Source of the DNA: CAIWHR01 sp963779805
GTDB taxonomy: Bacteria; Pseudomonadota; Gammaproteobacteria; Burkholderiales; Casimicrobiaceae
Direction: 5' to 3'
Assembly (NCBI GenBank): GCA_963779805.1
Contig: CAVZZN010000004.1
Span: forward strand, 1 to 64,000
DNA: 64,000 nucleotides
The translations under genes were made by a program, and so were the position numbers. The notes under the pieces were generated by a model, which was given only the letters and a program-made list of their open reading frames with translations, was not told the DNA's origin and did no database searches. Numbering within the stretch: position 1 is the first letter of the stretch; every line of letters starts with the position of its first letter. Shown piece after piece: positions 19,473 through 26,811 of this stretch.

Positions 19473-19551
19473 TCGTTCATAGCGTCCGCGCGATCGTCGA
19501 GGCGGCAGCTGTCGACAGATCGACGTAGGCAGGCGCCTTGCACTTTCGCGC

Positions 19552-19845
19552 CTAGGCGTCGCCGTTTCGGGTGCGGTCCGGCTGCTGCGCGCCCTGCCGG
19601 TTCTTGCCGATGATCGCCGCGATGATCAGGCCGTACGCGACGAGCCTTACGAGGTAGTAGACCGGGGCGTCCTCCTTCGGTCCCACGAGCAGGTACAGGA
19701 GCAGGCGGTTCACGCCTTCCAGCGCGAACGAGAGCCCGAAATAGAGGAAGAAGCGGTCGCGTGTTGCGCGCCAGAACCGGAAGAAGAACATCGCCGCGAT
19801 GAGCGAGCACGCGCCGATCGCGCCGACGAGGATCGGATTGAGCAT
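19552..19845 (-). CDS. DUF5985 family membrane protein
   Basis: A 97-residue protein with about three membrane helices. FFFRFWRATRDRFFLYFGLS and FALEGVNRLLLYLL are characteristic of DUF5985. The stop of the preceding gene and this start nearly touch (1 bp between 19845 and 19847), so the two tandem DUF5985 genes and the regulator before them form one minus-strand operon. Function unknown. Confidence 0.8.
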   Translation of the reverse strand: MLNPILVGAIGACSLIAAMFFFRFWRATRDRFFLYFGLSFALEGVNRLLLYLLVGPKEDAPVYYLVRLVAYGLIIAAIIGKNRQGAQQPDRTRNGDA

Positions 19846-19846
19846 G

Positions 19847-20104
19847 TCAGCCGCTTTCGCCGATGAGTCCGTAGAGGAGGAGGGCCATCGCGGCGAGCCC
19901 CGTGAGCAGCCGGGCCGTCGAGAGGTCCGTCTCCAGAAATACCAGGCGATCGAGCACCAGCAGGACGTTGTTGACGGTCAGGCCGGCAAAGCACAGCCCG
20001 CTCCAGAGCAGCAGCCGGAAGCGCGTGCGGCGGTAGGTGCGCAGCAGGAGCCACGCGCACGCGAGCGAGGTGAGGGCGCAGACGAGATAGATCACCGCGG
20101 CCAT
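19847..20104 (-). CDS. DUF5985 family membrane protein
   Basis: An 85-residue protein with three hydrophobic helices and LLLRTYRRTRFRLLLWSGLC, a DUF5985 pattern parallel to that of its downstream neighbour (RxTRxRxxLxxG). The start is ambiguous between 20104 and 20125; the shorter is chosen because AAAAGG lies upstream. The two proteins may form a hetero-oligomer, which is inference from pairing. Confidence 0.75.
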   Translation of the reverse strand: MAAVIYLVCALTSLACAWLLLRTYRRTRFRLLLWSGLCFAGLTVNNVLLVLDRLVFLETDLSTARLLTGLAAMALLLYGLIGESG

Positions 20105-20109
20105 TGCGA

Positions 20110-20494
20110 TCAGCCTTTTCGCCATTTGAACGCATCGGCGAACTGCGTCGCCGTGCGCTGGGTCTTGGAGTGGATCAGCTCGGAGATCTCGACGATGTGG
20201 CCGGCATAGCACTGTGCCACGCGATCGATGAGCGACGCCAGCGCCTCGGTCTCGGGCGCGAACCGGTACTCGCCCCCGGGCAGGGCAGTCACGATGCGGG
20301 CGTCCTCGAGCTCTCGCGCGACCTCCGCCGCGCCGGCGTCGCCGATGTACAGCGCCTGGGCCAGCGCCCGCACCGACAACGGCGACGGCGCCGCTGCGCC
20401 TGAACACGAGCATCGCCTCCAGGAACGGGACCGAGGGGATGCTGGTCAGGACGAAGCGGCGGATGTCTTCGGGAATCTCGGGGCTGTGCACCAT
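20110..20494 (-). CDS. Putative winged-helix regulatory protein, frameshifted
   Basis: The N-terminus reads PEDIRRFVLTSIPSVPFLEA and, after an apparent extra base near 20395, continues PLSVRALAQALYIGDAGAAE then LEDARIVTALPGGEYRFAPE and a helical C-terminus. The pattern resembles a winged-helix domain. It is the first gene of the DUF5985 operon (5 bp before the next start) and lies opposite marR. Small regulators of this type typically precede DUF5985 pairs in Betaproteobacteria as far as I recall; their ligand is not known. Confidence 0.6.
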
Positions 20495-20515
20495 CGCGGC
20501 GGCGCGGCCGCATAC

Positions 20516-20531
20516 ACTATCGCGCAATAGT
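20516..20531. promoter_or_regulatory. Imperfect palindrome in the marR / DUF5985 divergent region
   Basis: ACTATCGCGCAATAGT is a 16-bp palindrome with one mismatched pair. It lies 21 bp upstream of the DUF5985-operon start and 173 bp upstream of marR. Its core (TATxGCGCxATA) matches the perfect palindrome at 21273-21286 behind marR. MarR proteins bind palindromes of this size, so both are candidate MarR operators. Confidence 0.5.
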
Positions 20532-20703
20532 ACATGGCCGCCGCGCGGTAGCGCGCCGCGGGCTCGACTGTCCAGCCCGATCCGGTCGCAGTCGGGCTTC
20601 GCGTGGCCCCGCAGGTGCCGGGCAGCCGCTAGAATGGTACGCCCGCCCACGCGACAGAGCACCCGTTCGCAGTCGCGGACGCGGCGCCGCAAGAGGAGGA
20701 CCG

Positions 20704-21267
20704 ATGTCCAGTGCCCCGACCATCGCGGCTCGCGCACCTGTCGAGCGCCCGCGATCTGCGTCCGCTGCCGCCGCGCAACGCAGTGCGAGTGCGGCCGCAG
20801 CCCGTGGCGACGACCCGGTCGCCGTGCTCCAGCAGTTCCGCCAGCTCTTCCGCGTATCGCAGCGTCACTTCCAGCGCATCGAGGCGCGGTGCGGGGTCAG
20901 CGGCGCCCAGCTCTGGGCACTCGCGGAACTCGACCGGCGTCCCGGACTGACCGTTTCGGAGGTGGCCCGCGTCTTGTCCGTGCACCTGTCGACCTCGAGC
21001 AACCTTCTGGACAAGCTCGAGAACCACGGACTCGTCCGCCGCGAGCGCCGCAGCAAGGACCAGCGCATCGTGCGCGTCTACATCACCGCGTCGGGCAAGC
21101 GGCTGCTCGGCAAGGCACCGAGGCCGGCGGAGGGCGTCATCCCCGGCGCGCTCGCCAGGATGCCGCGCGCGGCGTTGCGTCGTCTGCACGCCGACCTCGC
21201 CACGCTGCTCGAGCTCGCCAGCGCGCGCAGCGCCCGGGACGCGATGAAGCATCTCGCCGAGCCGTAG
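20704..21267 (+). CDS. MarR-family transcriptional regulator
   Basis: A 187-residue winged-helix protein. Helical dimer parts flank the DNA-binding core GAQLWALAELDRRPGLTVSE, VARVLSVHLSTSSNLLDKLE and the wing LVRRERRSKDQRIVRVYITA. The first 35 residues are Ala/Ser-rich and likely disordered. AAGAGGAGG precedes the ATG. MarR proteins usually repress their own and neighbouring promoters until a small phenolic or oxidant binds; here the divergent DUF5985 operon and the candidate sRNA are the closest targets. Confidence 0.88.
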   Translation: MSSAPTIAARAPVERPRSASAAAAQRSASAAAARGDDPVAVLQQFRQLFRVSQRHFQRIEARCGVSGAQLWALAELDRRPGLTVSEVARVLSVHLSTSSNLLDKLENHGLVRRERRSKDQRIVRVYITASGKRLLGKAPRPAEGVIPGALARMPRAALRRLHADLATLLELASARSARDAMKHLAEP

Positions 21268-21272
21268 CCGGC

Positions 21273-21303
21273 TATTGCGCGCAATATCGTTTTGCGCAAT
21301 ACT
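21273..21303 (+). promoter_or_regulatory. Promoter overlapped by a perfect palindrome
   Basis: TATTGCGCGCAATA (21273-21286) is a perfect 14-bp palindrome. It covers a possible -35 TTGCGC (21275-21280) that is 17 bp from a possible -10 AATACT (21298-21303), with a second small palindrome TTGCGCAA just upstream of the -10. Transcription would start near 21309. Confidence 0.5.
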
Positions 21304-21308
21304 TGTTT

Positions 21309-21385
21309 CGGCCGGTGCGACCGGCCGCGAGTGGCGTGGATTGACGACTTGGGCGGGGATGCTTTCGCGTTCCCGCTCTTTTTTT
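21309..21385 (+). ncRNA. Candidate small RNA with 5' hairpin and intrinsic terminator
   Basis: Starting about 6 bp after the proposed -10, the sequence folds into an 8-bp hairpin (CGGCCGGT-GCG-ACCGGCCG, 21309-21327). A linker of about 25 nt follows, then a strong terminator: a 10-bp stem 21353-21362 / 21367-21376 with TTTC loop, then TCTTTTTTT. No credible ORF is inside. The element could instead be just the marR 3' end, because marR stops at 21267, but the promoter-like sequence and palindrome favour a separate transcript. Confidence 0.4.
21353..21385 (+). terminator. Rho-independent terminator behind marR
   Basis: GCGGGGATGC pairs with GCGTTCCCGC (two G-U pairs) across TTTC and is followed by TC and seven Ts. 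It ends marR transcription and the candidate small RNA. Confidence 0.8.
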
Positions 21386-21422
21386 GGTTGCTGCGCCAGG
21401 ACCCCGTTGCGCCGCCCGACCG

Positions 21423-21452
21423 TGCGGTTGCCCGTGCTGCGGTTGCCCGTGC
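21423..21452 (+). repeat. Tandem 15-bp duplication
   Basis: TGCGGTTGCCCGTGC occurs twice head to tail, 73 bp upstream of the DUF3014 start. It may be a slippage product or a pair of binding sites. Confidence 0.7.
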
Positions 21453-21525
21453 TAATCCCCGATAGTACGATGGCTCGTGGCCTTGCCCGGCGGCCTCGTT
21501 GCCGGGTCTCGTGAACGGAGGCGCC

Positions 21526-22389
21526 ATGGAACCCCTCGGACGTGCATTGGAAACGCGGGATGCCGCAGCGGCCCTGCGGCCGGAGGCTCCGCTGCGCCGT
21601 CCCGGGCGGCACACCGCAGCGTGGATCCTGGCTGCCTGCATCGCGGTCGTGGCGCTCGTCGCCGTAGGCGTCCACTACTGGTGGAGCAACGAGCCGGCCA
21701 CGCTCGACGGCTCGGGGCTTGCTCCGCGTGCTCAGCCACAGCTGCCGAGCGTGCAGGCTCCGCCGGTGGTGCACTATCCGGTGCCCGCGCCCGCGCAGCC
21801 CGAGACCCTGCCGGCGCTCGCGGAGAGCGATTCCTTCGTGCAGAAGGCGCTGGAGGCGCTCGTCGGGCCCGACGCAATGAAGCTCTTCCGCCTCGATGGG
21901 ATCGTGCGCCGCTTCGTGGCCACCGTCGACAGCCTGCCGCGCAAGGGGCCGCTGCCGCGGTTGCTGCCCCTGCGTCGCCCGGAAGGCGCCTTCACGGTGC
22001 GTCACACGAGCGACGGCGCGGTCGTCGACGCCGCGAACGACGCGCGCTACGCGGCCTACGTCTGGCTCGTCGACTCGGTCGATCCCAAGGTCGTCGTCGG
22101 CCTCTATGCGCGGCTGTACCCGTTGTTCCAGCAGCAATATCGGCAGCTCGGCTTCCCCTCGGGCGAATTCAACGATCGCGTCATCGTGGCCATCGACGAT
22201 CTGCTCGCAGCGCCGGAGATGGAGGAATCGCCGCGTCTCACGCAACCGAACGTGTTCTACCAGTTCGCCGATCCCGATCTCGAAGCACTCTCCGCCGGGC
22301 AGAAGCTGATGCTGCGAATAGGGTCCGACAACGCGGACAAGGTGAAAGCCAAGCTGCGCGAGATCAGGAGCGCGCTGCTCCCGATCTGA
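21526..22389 (+). CDS. DUF3014 domain membrane protein
   Basis: The 287-residue protein has a short cytosolic N-terminus and one membrane helix (about residues 31-51, AAWILAACIAVVALVAVGVH). A Pro-rich linker follows, then a periplasmic DUF3014 domain with FVQKALEALVGPDAMKLF, LDGIVRRFVATVDSLPR and LYPLFQQQYRQLGFPSGEFN. The family is widespread in Proteobacteria with no known activity. AACGGAGG precedes ATG 21526. Monocistronic by spacing. Confidence 0.85.
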   Translation: MEPLGRALETRDAAAALRPEAPLRRPGRHTAAWILAACIAVVALVAVGVHYWWSNEPATLDGSGLAPRAQPQLPSVQAPPVVHYPVPAPAQPETLPALAESDSFVQKALEALVGPDAMKLFRLDGIVRRFVATVDSLPRKGPLPRLLPLRRPEGAFTVRHTSDGAVVDAANDARYAAYVWLVDSVDPKVVVGLYARLYPLFQQQYRQLGFPSGEFNDRVIVAIDDLLAAPEMEESPRLTQPNVFYQFADPDLEALSAGQKLMLRIGSDNADKVKAKLREIRSALLPI

Positions 22390-22622
22390 CCGCCGCTCGC
22401 GCACCGTCGGCGTTCCCCGCCTCGACGGTGCGTGCATCGTCGCGCGCGAAATCGCGTGCGCATCCTGCAGCGCCATACGGCCCGCAGTGCGCCCATCCTC
22501 CTCGCCCTGGCACCAATGACCATGCCGTCGTGAGCGGTTCGCGCTCGCCCGCGCGGCGGAAACTCCGAGGCGCTGTGCGTGTTCAAAAGTGTTTGGATGA
22601 ACATGCCGAAAGGAGATGAGTC

Positions 22623-23570
22623 ATGAAGATCGACGACAGGACACTGCGATGGGTTGCCATGGGCTGCTCGGCGGCCCTGATGACGGTGGGGTCCGCACTG
22701 GCCCAGACGACGTCCGGCAAGGCGACCGCTGCCGCTCCGAGCCATTCCGCGACGGGCGGTGTGGCCGCGAACGGCGATGCGAGGGACGAGGCGCGCGGCG
22801 CCGTGCGCGACGTGAATGACGCGGTCGCCGTCATTCAGCGCATGGAGGCGGACGCGTCGGCCGCGCCATTGCTGCCGGGCGCGAAGGGCGTATTCGTCGT
22901 GCCGAAGTACGGCCGCGCGGCGCTGGGCATCGGCGGGCGCGGCGGCGTCGGACTGCTCATGGTGAAGCACGGCAGCACGTGGAGCGATCCGGCGTTCTAC
23001 AACTTCGGCGGCGTGAGCGCGGGAGCCCAGGTCGGCGTCGAGGGCGGCTCGTTCGTGCTGGTGCTCAACAACGACAAGGCGGTGAACGCCTTCACCCAGC
23101 GCAACAACTGGGCGCTGAACGCGGACGCGGGCCTGACGGTCGTGAGCTGGTCGAAGGGCGGACAGGCGTCGGCCAACAAGGGTGACGTGACGATGTGGTC
23201 GAACGCGAAGGGCCTGTTCGCGGGTGTCGCCGTCAGTCTCACCGACATCAAGTACGATCGGGACCAGACGAGTGCCTATTACGGCCGCACCGTGGCCGTC
23301 AACGACGTGATCAACGGCAACGTCAGCAATCCGCAGACCGAAACGCTCAAGCAGGCGCTCGCGTACAGCGAGAGGCGCGCACGCGGCCGCGCGCACCGGA
23401 ACGGCGGGCAGTCCGGTGGCCGCCACCGGCAGCACCTCGATGGGGACATCGACGGGCGCATCGACGGGCAACTCGATGTCCAGCCCGGACGCTGCGAGCA
23501 ACGGCGCCACCGGCATGGGCTCGTCGCGCGGCTCGGCCGCGAGCTCGATGCGTTGATGCGACGCTCGTGA
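22623..23570 (+). CDS. SYLF/Ysc84-like lipid-binding protein, C-terminal tail frameshifted
   Basis: A signal peptide (residues 1-28) precedes a SYLF domain: GAKGVFVVPKYGRAALGIGG, GVSAGAQVGVEGGSFVLVLN, NADAGLTVVSWSKGG and KGLFAGVAVSLTDIKYD. The fold binds membranes or lipids; bacterial members are exported and stress-linked. After about 23370 the annotated frame becomes His/Arg-rich. The third frame reads TGTAGSPVAATGSTSMGTST and ends in a stop near 23552, a Ser/Gly/Thr tail typical of exported proteins. An indel near 23370 is likely. AAAGGAGATG upstream is a strong ribosome-binding site. Confidence 0.8.
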   Translation: MKIDDRTLRWVAMGCSAALMTVGSALAQTTSGKATAAAPSHSATGGVAANGDARDEARGAVRDVNDAVAVIQRMEADASAAPLLPGAKGVFVVPKYGRAALGIGGRGGVGLLMVKHGSTWSDPAFYNFGGVSAGAQVGVEGGSFVLVLNNDKAVNAFTQRNNWALNADAGLTVVSWSKGGQASANKGDVTMWSNAKGLFAGVAVSLTDIKYDRDQTSAYYGRTVAVNDVINGNVSNPQTETLKQALAYSERRARGRAHRNGGQSGGRHRQHLDGDIDGRIDGQLDVQPGRCEQRRHRHGLVARLGRELDALMRRS

Positions 23571-23750
23571 CGAGCGCTGCGGACGGGCATTGATCGCAAC
23601 GAATCCCGCAACTCGTGCGCGGGGTTCGTTGCGGCGTCTGCAGCGCGTCACGGCCGGCGGTCGCGTCCCCGCCGGCGTTCCTTGCGCGCTGCTGGTGCCG
23701 CGCTGCCCGTTCCGCTATGCTTCCCGCCCACCCCGACGGAGGAGCAAGCG

Positions 23751-24678
23751 GTGCTCGCCGTACACCCCACCGGCAGGATTCTCGGTGCGACGATCGACGG
23801 GCTCGATCTCGCGCACACCGCTCTCGCGCGAGGCGTTCACGGCGATCGTGCACGCGCTCGCCACGCACGGGGTCGTCTGCTTTCCGCGCCAGACGCTCGA
23901 TGCATCCGCGCTGAGGGCCTTCAGCGCGCAGTTCGGCTCGCTCGAGGTCAATGTCACGGGCAAGTTCCAGCTGCCCGGCATGCCGGAGGTGATGGTGCTG
24001 TCGAACGTCATCGAGAACGGTCAACCGATCGGGCTCGCGGACGCCGGCCAGGATTGGCACACGGACATGTCGTACAGCGAGACGATCGCGTACGCGAACG
24101 TGCTCCATGCCCTGCGCGTGCCGCGGCGCGACGGTCGCCCGCTCGGCGCCACGCTTTTCGCGAACATGGCGGCTGCCTACGACGATTTGTCCGCACGCGT
24201 GAAGGAGCGCTTGCGCGACGCCGTCGTCGTGCACGATTTCGCGAAGCTCTACGACGATCTGCGCTCGCGCCCCGGCAGCACGCGCCCGCCGCTCACGGAC
24301 GCGCAACGCCAGCAGAAGCCGCCGGTGCGCCATCCGCTGTTCCTGCGCCATCCGGTCAGCGGTCGCAGGGTGCTGTACGCGAACCCGGGTTACGCGATGC
24401 GCATCGACGGCCTCCCGCGCGACGAGAGCGACGAGCTCCTCGCGATGCTGTTCGCGCATCAGCTGCAGCCGGAGTATCGATATGCGCACGAGTGGACCGA
24501 GGGCGACGTGCTGATGTGGGACGACCTCCTGACGCTGCACAAGGCGGTTGCCGACTATCGTGCCGACGAGCCGCGCCTCATCCGCCGCTGCCAGGTCATG
24601 GCCGATCGCGTGTTCGCGCCCGACTTCCTGGCGAGCGCGCACGGGACGCAGGAGCCTGCCATCGAGGGTGCCCGATGA
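23751..24678 (+). CDS. TauD/TfdA-family Fe(II)/2-oxoglutarate dioxygenase, frameshifted
   Basis: These enzymes hydroxylate substrates such as taurine, 2,4-D or betaines using 2-oxoglutarate. The iron ligands are visible: HTD in QDWHTDMSYSETIAYANVLH and the distal His in LLTLHKAVADY; the 2OG-binding Arg is in the RLIRRCQVMADR region. The N-terminus (LAVHPTGRILGATIDGLDL) is in another frame, with the switch near 23820. GTG 23751 is chosen because GGAGGAG lies just upstream. It is the first gene of the long catabolic block and ends in ATGA shared with the repeat mini-ORF. Confidence 0.8.
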
Positions 24679-24729
24679 GCCCGATGGGCCGCCCCGAGGG
24701 CGAATACCGGAGTGCGCAGCACGAAGGTA
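24675..24729 (+). repeat. 55-bp dispersed repeat, copy 1
   Basis: Matches 36668-36722 with a single difference in 55 bp. It contains CCCCGAGGG and GTGC-GCA-GCAC, which can form small hairpins, and remains open in frame from its ATG. Confidence 0.9.
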
Positions 24730-24821
24730 GTACAGCGAGAGCCGCCGGCGCTCGCTCCGTTCACCGGAGGAGGCAGGCCTGCCCCTGGAACAGGCAAGCC
24801 TTGGAGGAGGCTGATCGATGA
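24675..24821 (+). CDS. Repeat-derived bridging mini-ORF (copy 1)
   Basis: This 48-codon ORF starts on the ATGA that ends the TauD-like gene and stops on the ATGA that starts the FAH-family gene (24818), so it tiles the junction with a 4-bp overlap at each end. Its first 55 bp (24675-24729) are one of two near-identical repeat copies and encode MSPMGRPEGEYRSAQHEG. The rest is not shared with copy 2. Whether a peptide is made, or the frame only keeps ribosomes coupled across the junction, is not known. Confidence 0.5.
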   Translation: MSPMGRPEGEYRSAQHEGSTARAAGARSVHRRRQACPWNRQALEEADR

Positions 24822-25723
24822 GACTGGTGACGTTCACCGATCACGGCATCGAACGCCCGGGCGTGGTCGTGCGCGAGCGCGTCGTGCGTCTCGATTCCGT
24901 GCTCGACGTGCTCGCTGCGCGCGCGCCGCTCGACGCCGCGCATGCGGCCTGCGCGATGACGCGCCTGCTCGCGCTCGACGGGCCGGTCCTCTCCGCCGTG
25001 CGGGCCGAGATCGCGCGGGTGGAGGCAAGCGGCGAGCTGGAACGGCAGCCGCGGCTTGGTGAAGTCACGCTGCTCGCCCCGGTGACGCGTCCGGGCAAGA
25101 TCGTGGCGGTGGGACGCAACTACGCCGATCACGCGGCCGAAACCGGCGTGAGCCCGTTCGAGAAGCCGCGCATCATCGCGAAGCTGTCCTCCTCGGTGTG
25201 CGGTCCCGGCGCGATCGTGCGGCGCCCGCCCGGCGTGCAGAAGCTCGACTTCGAGGTCGAGCTCGCCGTCGTGATCGGGCGCAGCGCGCGTCATGTCGCG
25301 CAGGCCGACGCGCTCGCCTACGTCGCCGGCTACACGATCCTCGACGATGTCAGCGCGCGCGAGTTCCAGTTCGACGTGTCGCCGGCGCAGACGACGTTCG
25401 CCAAGAGCATGGATGGCTTCTGCCCGATGGGACCGTGGCTCGTCACCGCCGACGAGCTCCCCGATCCGCAGACCCTCGATCTCCGGCTCGCGGTGAACGG
25501 CGAGCTCATGCAGACGGGGCACACGCGCGACATGATCTTCCCGGTCGCCGCGCTCATCGAATACCTGTCGGGCTTCATGACGCTCGAGCCCGGCGACGTC
25601 ATTGCCACGGGTACGCCGGCGGGCGTGGGTGCCTTTCGCAAGCCCCCGCGCTGGCTGCAGCCCGGCGACCAGCTTGCACTCGAAATCACGCGCATCGGCC
25701 GTCTCGAGCACGCCATCGGCTGA
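24818..25723 (+). CDS. Fumarylacetoacetate hydrolase (FAH) family protein
   Basis: FAH-fold enzymes cleave or decarboxylate 2-oxo acids and related intermediates of aromatic and sugar-acid breakdown, using a Mg2+ ion. The metal-site signatures are present: IVAVGRNYADHAAE, KLDFEVELAVVIG with the Glu ligands, GYTILDDVSAREFQ and PGDVIATGTPAGVG. The N-terminal extension of about 95 residues is usual for the bacterial two-part members. CTTGGAGGAGG precedes the ATG. The substrate cannot be read from sequence; neighbours suggest a hydroxy- or keto-acid. Confidence 0.88.
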   Translation: MRLVTFTDHGIERPGVVVRERVVRLDSVLDVLAARAPLDAAHAACAMTRLLALDGPVLSAVRAEIARVEASGELERQPRLGEVTLLAPVTRPGKIVAVGRNYADHAAETGVSPFEKPRIIAKLSSSVCGPGAIVRRPPGVQKLDFEVELAVVIGRSARHVAQADALAYVAGYTILDDVSAREFQFDVSPAQTTFAKSMDGFCPMGPWLVTADELPDPQTLDLRLAVNGELMQTGHTRDMIFPVAALIEYLSGFMTLEPGDVIATGTPAGVGAFRKPPRWLQPGDQLALEITRIGRLEHAIG

Positions 25724-25751
25724 CAAGCGCGGAAACCACGGAGGAGGGACG

Positions 25752-26765
25752 ATGAGGATGCAATCGGCTGCACGGATCGCGGCGTTCGCGCTGCTTGCTG
25801 CGGGATGGGCGGGAAGCGCGTGGGGCGAGGCGACCGAGGTGAGGCTCGCGAAGCAGTTCTCGATGGGCTACGTGCAGTTCAACATCCTCGATCACCAGCA
25901 TCTCATCGAGAAGCACGCGAAGGCGCTCGGGCTCGGCGACGTGAAGGTCACCTGGGCCACGTTCAACGGCCCCGATGCGATGAACACCGCGCTGCTCTCC
26001 GACCAGGTCGACGTCGTCGCCGGCGGGGTGCCCGGTCTCGTGACGCTGTGGGCGAAGACGCACGGCACGCCGCAGGAGGTGCGCGGCATCTGCGCGTTGA
26101 GCTCGCAGCCCTTCCTGCTCAACACGCGCAATGCGAACGTCAAGACGATCCGCGACTTCTCCGAGGGCGATCGCATCGCCGTCCCGGCGGTGGGCATCTC
26201 CGTGCAGGCGGTGACGCTGCAGATGGCGGCGGCGCAGGCCTTCGGCAAGGACAACTACGCCAAGCTCGACAAGCTCACCGTGTCGATGTCGCCGCCCGAC
26301 GCCACCGCCGGCCTGCTGTCCGGGGGCTCGAGCTTCAACAGCGTGTTCGGCGTGCCGCCGTTCCAGCAGCAGCAATTGCAGAATGCCGCCGTGCACACCG
26401 TGCTCAATTCCTTCGACGTGCTGGGCGGGTCGCACAGCTTCACGGTCGCCTGGACATCGCGCAAGTTCCACGACGCCAACCCCAAGCTGTACCGCGCGCT
26501 CGTCGACGCCCTCGCCGAAGCCACGAAGATCCTGAACGCCGACAAGCGCGCAGCCGCTGCGCTGTGGGTCCAGGACTCCAAATCGAAGCTGCCGCTCGAC
26601 ATGGTGCATTCGATCCTGGCTGGTCCGCAGGTGCACTGGACGATGGTGCCCGAGAACACCATGAAGTACGCGACCTTCATGAGCCAGGTGGGCACGATCA
26701 AGGCCGCGCCCGCGAGCTGGAAGGATCTGTTCTTCCCCGAGGTGCACGATCTCGCCGGCAGTTGA
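25752..26765 (+). CDS. NMT1/TauA-like ABC transporter substrate-binding protein
   Basis: A signal peptide (residues 1-26) leads to a periplasmic binding protein of the SsuA/TauA/THI5 class: VRLAKQFSMGYVQFNILDH, GPDAMNTALLSDQVDVVAGG and IAVPAVGISVQAVTLQMAA. GGAGGGACG precedes ATG 25752. There is no matching ATPase or permease next to it; the transporter genes 10 kb on belong to a different (polyamine) class. It may borrow a transporter elsewhere. A second orphan binding protein of similar class is at 41859. Confidence 0.88.
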   Translation: MRMQSAARIAAFALLAAGWAGSAWGEATEVRLAKQFSMGYVQFNILDHQHLIEKHAKALGLGDVKVTWATFNGPDAMNTALLSDQVDVVAGGVPGLVTLWAKTHGTPQEVRGICALSSQPFLLNTRNANVKTIRDFSEGDRIAVPAVGISVQAVTLQMAAAQAFGKDNYAKLDKLTVSMSPPDATAGLLSGGSSFNSVFGVPPFQQQQLQNAAVHTVLNSFDVLGGSHSFTVAWTSRKFHDANPKLYRALVDALAEATKILNADKRAAAALWVQDSKSKLPLDMVHSILAGPQVHWTMVPENTMKYATFMSQVGTIKAAPASWKDLFFPEVHDLAGS

Positions 26766-26811
26766 GCGCGGCGGTTGAGCAGGGTGCCGGTTCACCCCTG
26801 CAGCGCGCGCG

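Noticed and set aside
24730..24817. Possible riboswitch before the FAH-family gene
   Set aside because: A GCGAG/CTCGC hairpin and GGCAGGCC repeats are present but no known riboswitch core can be matched, and the region is inside the bridging mini-ORF.
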